In this document: in pieces, positions 57,891 to 64,000 of the stretch
Layout: each line of letters starts with the position of its first letter
Position numbering within the stretch: the stretch's first letter is position 1
From: Billgrantia lactosivorans
GTDB lineage: Bacteria; Pseudomonadota; Gammaproteobacteria; Pseudomonadales; Halomonadaceae
Length of the DNA: 64,000 bases
Direction: 5' to 3'
Assembly (NCBI RefSeq): GCF_003254665.1
Contig: NZ_QHGY01000002.1
Location: 417,517 to 481,516 of the forward strand
The notes under the pieces: model-generated
Seen by the model: the letters and a program-made list of their open reading frames with translations, nothing else
Told to the model about the DNA's origin: nothing
Databases searched by the model: none
Position numbers and translations under genes: made by a program

Positions 57891-58406
57891 TCACTCGGGC
57901 GAGCAGACCGCCTGGTAGAGGCTGGACTCCCGGTCCAGCTCCCGCAGGGCATCGATGCGCGGCTGGCGGCTGCCGCTGGTGAGAGGCACCAGTTCGGCCG
58001 AGGAGCAGTTCATCAGGTACGGCTCGTGATGCATCTGGTCCACGTACTCCTTGTCGAAGCGGTAGAGGATGAACTCGACCAGCTCGTTGTCATCGGCCTG
58101 GCGGGGCACCATGCTGCTCTGGTCGACGACGCTGAAGCCCACCGTCATCGGGTAGAGATAGGTCCAGGGGCGCCAGACCATGCTGTCCTGCTGGGTGTCC
58201 ACCACCCGGGTCGTGGCGGGCAGCTGGCTGCGCTTGTGGTCGTACCAGGAGTACTCGTAGTGGATCTGGTAGCCCAGCATGCCCAGGCCGGCACACGCCG
58301 GAATGATCCATTTCGGGAGCCGCTTGCCGCTTGCCAGGCGCAACAACAGGCCGATGCCGGCAGCACCCAGGCCGGCGAAGACCGCCGCAATCAAGTGCCA
58401 AATCAT
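57891..58406 (-). CDS. Hypothetical membrane-anchored protein
   Basis: This 171-residue protein has two hydrophobic segments near the N-terminus (MIWHLIAAVFAGLGAAGIGLL, and WIIPACAGLGMLGYQIHYEY) and a soluble remainder with several Tyr/Trp and a CSS region. I do not recognise it. It lies between the symporter terminator and the sensor kinase gene, in the same direction as the kinase and 95 bases upstream of it. This raises the possibility that it is co-transcribed and related to sensing. An AAGG ribosome site lies upstream of ATG 58406. Confidence 0.6.
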   Translation of the reverse strand: MIWHLIAAVFAGLGAAGIGLLLRLASGKRLPKWIIPACAGLGMLGYQIHYEYSWYDHKRSQLPATTRVVDTQQDSMVWRPWTYLYPMTVGFSVVDQSSMVPRQADDNELVEFILYRFDKEYVDQMHHEPYLMNCSSAELVPLTSGSRQPRIDALRELDRESSLYQAVCSPE

Positions 58407-58426
58407 AACGCTACCTTCTCAAAGCA

Positions 58427-58453
58427 ATCGGGCTTCCCGCAGGGAAGCCCGAT
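58427..58453 (-). terminator. Terminator after the symporter gene
   Basis: A perfect 12-bp stem (58427-58438 and 58442-58453) with a three-base loop is followed on the minus strand by TGCTTT. It lies between the symporter stop and the hypothetical gene start. Confidence 0.75.
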
Positions 58454-58498
58454 CAGGTTGTCTTCCCGGCCCACAGCGGACCGGGAGGCCATTATGGC

Positions 58499-60295
58499 TT
58501 AGTGATCGACCGCAGCACCAGCGCCTTTCGGGTAGCGCACGCTATGTACCAGGTCCTGGATTTCCTGCGGCGGCTCCTCGGTGGCGGTGGAGACCGCATA
58601 GGCCACGGCGAAGTTGATCATCGCACCCACGGCGCCGAAGGAGAGCGGCGAGATGCCAATGATCCAGTGCTCCGGGGTATTCGGCAGCATGTTGGTGCCG
58701 GGAACGAAGAACCAGCCCAGGTAGGTGAAGATGTACAGCAGGGTGGCGATCAGGCCTGCCAGCATGCCGGCAATGGCACCCTTGCTGTTGATGCGAGTGG
58801 AGAAGATGCCCATCATCAGCGCCGGGAACAGCGAGGCGGCGGCGATACCGAAGGCGAGTGCCACGGTCTGGGCGGCGAACCCGGGCGGATTGAGGCCCAG
58901 ATAGGTCGCCAGCAGGATGGCGCCGGCCATGGAGATACGCGCCGCCAGCATTTCCCCCTTCTCGGTGATGTTGGGATTGATCGTATTCTTGATCAGGTCA
59001 TGACTGATGGCCGAGGAGATCGCCAGCAGCAGGCCCGCTGCAGTAGAGAGTGCCGCCGCGATACCGCCAGCCGCGATCAAACCCACGACCCAGCCCGGGA
59101 GGTTGGCGATTTCCGGGTTCGCCAGCACCAGGATGTCGTTGTTGACGGTCAGCTCGTTGCCTTCCCAGCCACGCTCCTCGGCTTCTGACTCGAACTCGGG
59201 GTTGGCATCGTTGTACATCTGGATGCGCCCGTCGTCGTTCAGGTCCTCGAAGGTGAGCAGCCCGGTCTCTTCCCAGGTACGGATCCAGTCCGGACGCTCT
59301 TCATAGACCAGTGCTTCCTCGGCTGCCGCATCGTAGTCTTCCACCTGACCGGCCATTTCGGGGAAGACGGTCGTGGCGAGATTGAGACGTGCCATGGAGC
59401 CCACGGCGGGAGCGGTCAGGTAGAGCAGGGCGATGAACACCAGCGCCCAGCCGGCGGACCAGCGGGCGTCGGCCACCTTCGGCACGGTGAAGAAGCGGAT
59501 GATGACGTGGGGCAGGCCGGCGGTGCCGATCATCAGTGACAGGGTGAACAGCACCATGTTGAGCTTGTTGTCGACATCGGCGGTGTAGTCCTGGAAGCCC
59601 AGCGCATTGATCACATCGTTGAGCTTGGCCAGCAGCGGCACGCCCGATTCGCTATGCGTGCTGAACATGCCGAACATGGGGATCGGGTTGCCGGTCAGCT
59701 GCAGGGCGATGAAGACCGCCGGGATGGTATAGGCGATGATCAGCACGATGTACTGGGCTACCTGGGTATAGGTGATGCCCTTCATGCCGCCGAATACCGC
59801 ATACAGGAAGACGATGGCCGCGGCGATCCAGATACCCAAGCTGCTGGGCACCTCGAGGAAGCGCGAGAAGGCCACGCCGGCACCGGTCATCTGGCCGATG
59901 ACGTAGGTTACCGACGCCACGATCAGACAGATGACGGCAACGATGCGGGCCGTCTTGCTGTAGAAGCGATCACCGATGAAGTCGGGTACGGTGAACTTGC
60001 CGAACTTGCGCAGGTAGGGCGCAAGCAGCATGGCCAGGATCACGTAGCCGCCGGTCCAGCCCATCAGGAAGGTCGAGTTGGCATAGCCGCCGGAGGCCAG
60101 CAGACCCGCCATGGAGATGAAGGAGGCCGCGGACATCCAGTCGGCCGCCGTGGCCATGCCGTTGGTGACCGGATGCACGCCGCCGCCGGCGACGTAGAAG
60201 TCCTTGGTCGAACCGGCTCGCGCCCAGATGGCGATGCCGATATAGAGGGCGAAGGAGCCGCCCACGAAGAGAAGGTTGATGGCAAACTGACTCAT
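58499..60295 (-). CDS. Sodium:solute symporter, VC_2705/ActP-like
   Basis: This 598-residue SSF-family permease has about 13 transmembrane helices. The hallmark pieces are GGVHPVTNGMATAADWMSAA near residue 40, ALSTAAGLLLAISSAISHD, and LAFGIAAASLFPALMMGIFS. An extra soluble loop of about 70 acidic residues (~320-390) is characteristic of the VC_2705 group. With the small DUF4212 protein it forms the pair that in acetate users imports short carboxylates. Acetate is likely here because of acs, crbS and crbR. It ends just before a terminator and starts six bases after the DUF4212 gene. Confidence 0.85.
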   Translation of the reverse strand: MSQFAINLLFVGGSFALYIGIAIWARAGSTKDFYVAGGGVHPVTNGMATAADWMSAASFISMAGLLASGGYANSTFLMGWTGGYVILAMLLAPYLRKFGKFTVPDFIGDRFYSKTARIVAVICLIVASVTYVIGQMTGAGVAFSRFLEVPSSLGIWIAAAIVFLYAVFGGMKGITYTQVAQYIVLIIAYTIPAVFIALQLTGNPIPMFGMFSTHSESGVPLLAKLNDVINALGFQDYTADVDNKLNMVLFTLSLMIGTAGLPHVIIRFFTVPKVADARWSAGWALVFIALLYLTAPAVGSMARLNLATTVFPEMAGQVEDYDAAAEEALVYEERPDWIRTWEETGLLTFEDLNDDGRIQMYNDANPEFESEAEERGWEGNELTVNNDILVLANPEIANLPGWVVGLIAAGGIAAALSTAAGLLLAISSAISHDLIKNTINPNITEKGEMLAARISMAGAILLATYLGLNPPGFAAQTVALAFGIAAASLFPALMMGIFSTRINSKGAIAGMLAGLIATLLYIFTYLGWFFVPGTNMLPNTPEHWIIGISPLSFGAVGAMINFAVAYAVSTATEEPPQEIQDLVHSVRYPKGAGAAVDH

Positions 60296-60301
60296 GCTGG
60301 C

Positions 60302-60562
60302 TTACTCCCCGAGGCCGAACTTCTGGTCGAGCTTGTTCATCTTCCAGGCATAGAAGAAGATCAGGCCGATGAAGGTCAGGATGGACCCCTGTTGGGCGAA
60401 CCAGAACCCGAGGTCGGTGCCGCCGACCGGGATGCCGGAAAGAAGGGGGCGAAACAGGATGGCGCAGCCGTAGGAGACGAAGGCCCAGACGATCAGGCAC
60501 CCGGTTATCAGGCGTACGTTCGCCTTCCAGTATTCAGCAGCATTGGTTTTATCATCTGCCAT
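60302..60562 (-). CDS. DUF4212 small membrane protein
   Basis: This 86-residue protein has two hydrophobic helices (RLITGCLIVWAFVSYGCAIL and FWFAQQGSILTFIGLIFFYA) and a short charged tail. It matches the DUF4212 family, which nearly always precedes a VC_2705-type symporter and is thought to be its accessory subunit. Start ATG 60562 follows GGAGAGCATCACC; the frame extends further up without a ribosome site. Confidence 0.85.
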   Translation of the reverse strand: MADDKTNAAEYWKANVRLITGCLIVWAFVSYGCAILFRPLLSGIPVGGTDLGFWFAQQGSILTFIGLIFFYAWKMNKLDQKFGLGE

Positions 60563-61262
60563 GGTGATGCTCTCCACTTGTTGTAAAGGTTGGGAAGTCG
60601 CCAAGAGAGTTGCCAAGCTTCATCAGGGGGGGCGCCCTATGCGAGTCGGGCGATAAGGACGATGAGGCCGGCCAGTACCTGATGATCCCAAGATCCCTGC
60701 GGACGAACCGCACTTCCCACCGTGTCTGGTTGCCTATCGTCGAGCCGCGTTAACAAGGCGCGTTTTCCCCGAATGACTCACGGGCAATAGTGGTCAATAA
60801 ATCAAGAAATTAAAATCCCAGACTTTGGTATCATGAGCATACTATAATGAACTTATCCTCTTGTATTTCCTTTCATATCAGTAAGTTGAATGTGGCGTGA
60901 TCGAGTATTGCCGAAGGCCTCCTTGTGGCGATAGGACGATTGTCTAGCATAGGACTTTTGTCTATGCCCCTTGCTCGTACGACCATTGTCTAGTGTTCTT
61001 TGCCGGTTTTCGAAGGCCGTTCTCTTTGACGTTGGTCTAGGTTATGTCTTGAAAGTCGAGACTGTTATTCTGCCTGGGTAATCCTGTTCGATGCGGGCGG
61101 CATCGAACGGAGCGGGAAAGTTTCTTTATTGTTTCAGGCGACAGGGACGTGCGTGGCCCGGGCTCGGGTTTTTCCCTTGGTAATGCGACCTGCTCGCCAG
61201 GCCTCCTTTCGGACTCGTTCGGGTGCTGACGGTGATGACGGCCGCACAACGAGGGCTACACC
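60563..61262. promoter_or_regulatory. 700-bp divergent control region
   Basis: This gap between the DUF4212/symporter pair (minus) and the cNMP/CBS protein gene (plus) is AT-rich, especially over 60780-61075. It holds four GAC-N4-GTC elements (separate entry), a perfect TATAAT box at 60843-60848 on the plus strand and a TATAGT box on the minus strand at 60846-60841. No coding region of note was found. The ends nearest the genes are GC-richer and are probably untranslated leader. Confidence 0.65.
60931..61040. promoter_or_regulatory. Four GAC-N4-GTCTA elements, candidate CrbR operators
   Basis: Each element is GAC, four bases, GTC, mostly extended to GTCTAG. Centres are at about 60939.5, 60957.5, 60985.5 and 61032.5. 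The first two form an 18-bp direct repeat (ATAGGAC...GTCTA). Half-sites GAC and GTC are reverse complements, as expected for a dimer of a NarL/LuxR-type regulator such as the one at 53115. A -10-like AATACT (minus, 60909-60904) and a TATTCT (plus, 61066-61071) would place the first and last element near -41 of divergent promoters. Confidence 0.6.
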
Positions 61263-63095
61263 ATGGTCGATGTCGATCTCTCCCAACCCCCGTTCTCCTT
61301 TCTCGATGAAGAGGGGCGGGAGCGTGTCCGCAACGGCATCGACCTGGCCTACTTCGACCGCGACGAGGTCATCCTGGAAGCCGGCCAGCCCGGGGAGTAT
61401 GTCTTCCTGATCCACAAGGGCGAGGTGGCCGAACTGGACACCACCCAGCCGGGGGCACGCGAGCGAATCGGCCATTACACGGCCGGGGACCTGTTCGGCG
61501 CCATCAGTATTCTCAACGGCAAGAGTCGCTACCGGTTTCGCGCCGAGCAGGAGTGCCTCTGCTACCTGATGCCGAAGGTGCTGTTCCTGCAGCTGTGTGA
61601 CGACTATCCCGCCTTTGCCGAATTCTTCCGCCAGACCCTGGCGCACAAGACACGCCTGCTGACCGAGCAGCGCGCCGAGGGGGGTGTGACCATGGCCGGC
61701 TTCATGCTGGCCAAGGTCAGCGAATGCATGCGGCCGCCGCTGTGCATGGGGGCCGAGACCACCATCGCCGAGGCGGTGGCGAGGCTGCACGAGAGCCACG
61801 CCGACAGCCTGCTGGTGGAGGGCGAGCAGGGAACCGGCATGGTCACCAAGACCGACCTGCTCGAAGCGCTGGTGCTCCAGGGCCGTGAGAAGCAGAGCCC
61901 GCTACGTGACATCGCCCACTTCGAGCTGGTCACGGTGAGCCCCGACCAGTACCTGTTCGAGGTGCTGGTGATGATGACCCGCCACAAGGTGGAGCGGGTC
62001 GTGGTGCTGGAGCGTGGCCAGGAGCGCGGCCCGCCGAGCGGCGTGGTGGAGCTTACCGACGTGCTCAGCTACTTCTCCAGCCGCAGCTATGTGGTCAGCC
62101 TGCAGGTCGAGCAGGCGGACAGCCTCGAGGCCCTGTTCCGTGCCAGCCGCCGAACCCCCGAGCTGGTCAAGGCGCTGATGGCCCAGGGCGTCAAGCTGCG
62201 CTTTGCCATGGGCCTGCTGGCGGCACTCAACGGGCGGATCATGGCCAAGGCGTGGGGCTTTCTGGTCGACGCGCGCTATCACCAGGAGAGCTGCCTGATG
62301 GTCATGGGCAGCGAAGGACGCGGCGAGCAGATCCTCAAGACCGACCAGGACAACGGCCTGATCCTCGCCGACGGGCTCGACTGGCCCGACGTGGGCGAAC
62401 GGATGCAGCGGTTCACCGAGACACTGATCGAGCTGGGCTACCCGCCCTGTCCCGGCAACATCATGGTCAGCAACCCCGAGTGGGTAGGGAGCGTCTCCCA
62501 GTGGCGCGAGCGGATCGCCCGCTGGGCCGAGAAGCGCGACGGCGACAGCCTGATGAAGCTCGCCATCATGCTCGATTCCCACGCCGTGGCGGGCAATGCG
62601 GCGCTGCTCGAACGGGTGCGTGAAGCGCTCTTCGAGCAGTGCTCGCGTGACGAGATCCTGCTCTCCTACTTCGCTCGCACGGCGCTGCGCTTCTCCACGC
62701 CGCTGACCCTGTTCGGCTCGCTGAAGAAGCCCCAGCACGGCATCGACATCAAGAAGGGCGGCATCTTCCCCATCGTGCACGGGGTGCGCACCATGGCGCT
62801 GGAGCGGCGCATCAAGCCCACCTCGACGCTGGAGCGTCTCGAGGCCCTGGCGGCGGATGGCAGGCTCGAGGAGCGGGTCGCCGAGAACCTGGCCGAGGCG
62901 CTGTCGCTGTTCACCGAACTGCGCCTGAAGCAGCAGCTCGAGCGCCTGGGGGGAGATGGCGACGGCCAGAGCCCGGACCGGGTCGTGGTCCAGCAGCTGT
63001 CGTCGCTGGAGCGCGACCTGCTGCGGGAAGCGCTGCATATCGTCAAGGACTTCAAGCAGAGCCTGTCGCAGCGCTATCACCTCGAGTACTCGTGA
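61263..63095 (+). CDS. cNMP-binding/CBS/nucleotidyltransferase (DUF294) protein
   Basis: This 610-residue protein starts with a cyclic-nucleotide-binding fold (GEYVFLIHKGEVAELDTTQP, residues ~45-120). A CBS pair follows (residues ~165-275). Then comes a DUF294-type nucleotidyltransferase domain with MGSEGRGEQILKTDQDNGLI near residue 350, which has the GS...D.D active-site pattern of GlnD-like enzymes, and a DUF294 C-terminal domain. Such proteins are found beside acetate-type symporters and a DEDD exonuclease in many gammaproteobacteria. Function and target are unknown; a regulatory nucleotidyl transfer is plausible. Confidence 0.82.
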   Translation: MVDVDLSQPPFSFLDEEGRERVRNGIDLAYFDRDEVILEAGQPGEYVFLIHKGEVAELDTTQPGARERIGHYTAGDLFGAISILNGKSRYRFRAEQECLCYLMPKVLFLQLCDDYPAFAEFFRQTLAHKTRLLTEQRAEGGVTMAGFMLAKVSECMRPPLCMGAETTIAEAVARLHESHADSLLVEGEQGTGMVTKTDLLEALVLQGREKQSPLRDIAHFELVTVSPDQYLFEVLVMMTRHKVERVVVLERGQERGPPSGVVELTDVLSYFSSRSYVVSLQVEQADSLEALFRASRRTPELVKALMAQGVKLRFAMGLLAALNGRIMAKAWGFLVDARYHQESCLMVMGSEGRGEQILKTDQDNGLILADGLDWPDVGERMQRFTETLIELGYPPCPGNIMVSNPEWVGSVSQWRERIARWAEKRDGDSLMKLAIMLDSHAVAGNAALLERVREALFEQCSRDEILLSYFARTALRFSTPLTLFGSLKKPQHGIDIKKGGIFPIVHGVRTMALERRIKPTSTLERLEALAADGRLEERVAENLAEALSLFTELRLKQQLERLGGDGDGQSPDRVVVQQLSSLERDLLREALHIVKDFKQSLSQRYHLEYS

Positions 63096-63143
63096 GGCGA
63101 CACGACGCGGCGAAAGGCCGACAAGGAGCAAAGGAGAAACGGC

Positions 63144-63773
63144 ATGTTTCGAGCGCTGCGGCGGGCCAATGATCGTCGTCGCCATGCGGACGGCGAGTAT
63201 GGCTGGCTGTTCCGTCCCTATACCGGGGAAGAGCTGGTGGCCATTGATTGCGAGACCACCGGGGTCGATACGCGCAGCGCCGAGCCGGTGTCCATCGGCG
63301 CGGTCAAGGTGCGCGGCGACAGGGTGCTGACCAGCGAATCGCTGGACCTGCGTCTCAGGCGTCCCGCCTCGCTGACCGGCGCCTCCATCCGCGTGCATGG
63401 CCTGCGTGGTGTCGATCTCGATGATGGCGTCAGCCTGGACGAGGCACTGGTGACGCTGCTCGACTTCATCGGCAACCGCCCGCTGCTGGGCTGGCGGCTC
63501 GACTTCGACCTGGCCATCCTCAATCGCCAGATCCGGCCCCGCTTCGGCTTCGACCTGCCCAACAGCGGCATCGACGTGGCCCAGCTGTATCACCGCCAGT
63601 TGCGGCGCAGCGTGATGGAGCCCGAACCGCGCACGCAGCGCTTCGAGGCGGTGGCGGAGGCGCTCGGCGTGCCGGTCATGGGGCGCAATACCGCGCTGGG
63701 CGATGCCGTGACCACGGCGCTGATGTACCTGCGCCTGGAGCGGGCCGGAATGCCGCACCGCCGCGAGGCGTGA
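63144..63773 (+). CDS. DEDD-family 3'-5' exonuclease
   Basis: This 209-residue protein carries the exonuclease motifs of the DnaQ/RNase T superfamily: ExoI LVAIDCETTGVDTRS with catalytic Asp and Glu, and ExoII PLLGWRLDFDLAIL. ExoIII lies around GRNTALGDAVTTALMYLRL with the DEDDh-type terminal His replaced by Asn or Leu; the H upstream in that area could not be verified. It probably degrades DNA or RNA ends. It is 48 bases from the previous gene and in the same direction, a common gene pair. Confidence 0.8.
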   Translation: MFRALRRANDRRRHADGEYGWLFRPYTGEELVAIDCETTGVDTRSAEPVSIGAVKVRGDRVLTSESLDLRLRRPASLTGASIRVHGLRGVDLDDGVSLDEALVTLLDFIGNRPLLGWRLDFDLAILNRQIRPRFGFDLPNSGIDVAQLYHRQLRRSVMEPEPRTQRFEAVAEALGVPVMGRNTALGDAVTTALMYLRLERAGMPHRREA

Positions 63774-63863
63774 CGCGGCAGTTCGCCCCGGCGGCGTCGC
63801 CTCCGGGCAACGGCAGTGGTAGGATGGCCCCCGTCATTCACCCTGTCCTGGCTGCCCGTGACC

Positions 63864-64000
63864 ATGCAAGATGCCACGATTTTCGAACCCCATGCCGTCG
63901 ACCCCGGTGCTTCCCAGGCCTCGGGCGAGGCGAACGCGACCTCGCCGCTGGAGGCGCTCGACGCCAAGGCTCGGCGCGAGTTCAACAAGTTGCAGAAACG
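63864..64000 (+). CDS. ttcA: tRNA 2-thiocytidine(32) synthetase TtcA, partial
   Basis: The first 45 codons are inside the window and the rest is cut off at the right edge. After a variable 34-residue N-terminal extension, the sequence KARREFNKLQKR agrees with the conserved FNKLQKRLRR start of TtcA, which thiolates C32 in some tRNAs. The P-loop and Cys motifs lie beyond the edge, so this is only a likely assignment. ATG 63864 is chosen; GTG 63858 two codons earlier is possible. Confidence 0.7.
   Translation, partial: MQDATIFEPHAVDPGASQASGEANATSPLEALDAKARREFNKLQK

Overview
The window is high-GC, gene-dense chromosomal DNA. Its gene content and order fit a gammaproteobacterium, most likely a Halomonas-type member of the Halomonadaceae. 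The supporting genes are bamC beside dapA, scpAB-rluB, plsB, rsmJ, homodimeric aceE with a three-lipoyl aceF, nadA, ampD and UPF0149. The genus is inferred from gene content only; there is no rRNA in the window. I see no intact insertion sequence, prophage, CRISPR array or origin. Most of the window is ordinary core genome broken by several accessory modules.

Region 1 (1-14 kb): a decayed, frameshifted crotonase fragment; the helicase gene radD; chromosome segregation genes scpA-scpB overlapping rluB; tRNA-Lys(UUU) with a strong terminator; nadA; a convergent BepA-type M48 protease; a TusA-like/PerM-like pair; bcp; and the dapA-bamC-MBL hydrolase-purC block.

Region 2 (14-25 kb): a catabolic cluster of nine co-oriented genes whose order matches the hmfABCDE 2-furoate pathway. 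It encodes a three-subunit molybdenum hydroxylase (large subunit fused to a CoxG-like domain), an acyl-CoA ligase and a crotonase hydrolase. These are followed by a BenE-type transporter, an XdhC-type maturase, a MocA-like nucleotidyltransferase and an AraC regulator. The predicted flow is furoate to furoyl-CoA to 5-hydroxyfuroyl-CoA to 2-oxoglutarate.

Region 3 (25-42.4 kb): trmO, a GNAT acetyltransferase, nadC, ampD, aceE-aceF, adk, tsaB-rsmJ, plsB divergent from a cardiolipin synthase-like gene, a UPF0149 gene, a SprT-type protease gene, and acs with a clear terminator.

Region 4 (42.4-53 kb): a minus-strand NHEJ operon (ligD, a 61-aa Cys-rich protein gene, then two ku genes). Facing away from it is a two-gene ATP-grasp/CocE-hydrolase unit. 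Then comes a stress set: DUF892 protein, manganese catalase and a four-repeat KGG protein.

Region 5 (53-64 kb): an acetate-response locus. A LuxR-type regulator (CrbR-like) faces a 1315-aa SSF-PAS-histidine kinase-REC hybrid (CrbS-like). It continues with a DUF4212/sodium-solute symporter pair, a cNMP/CBS/nucleotidyltransferase protein, a DEDD exonuclease and the first part of ttcA. The 700-bp divergent promoter region carries four GAC-N4-GTC elements, and a near match (TAC-N4-GTC) lies in front of acs. Together these suggest one regulon for acetate uptake and activation.
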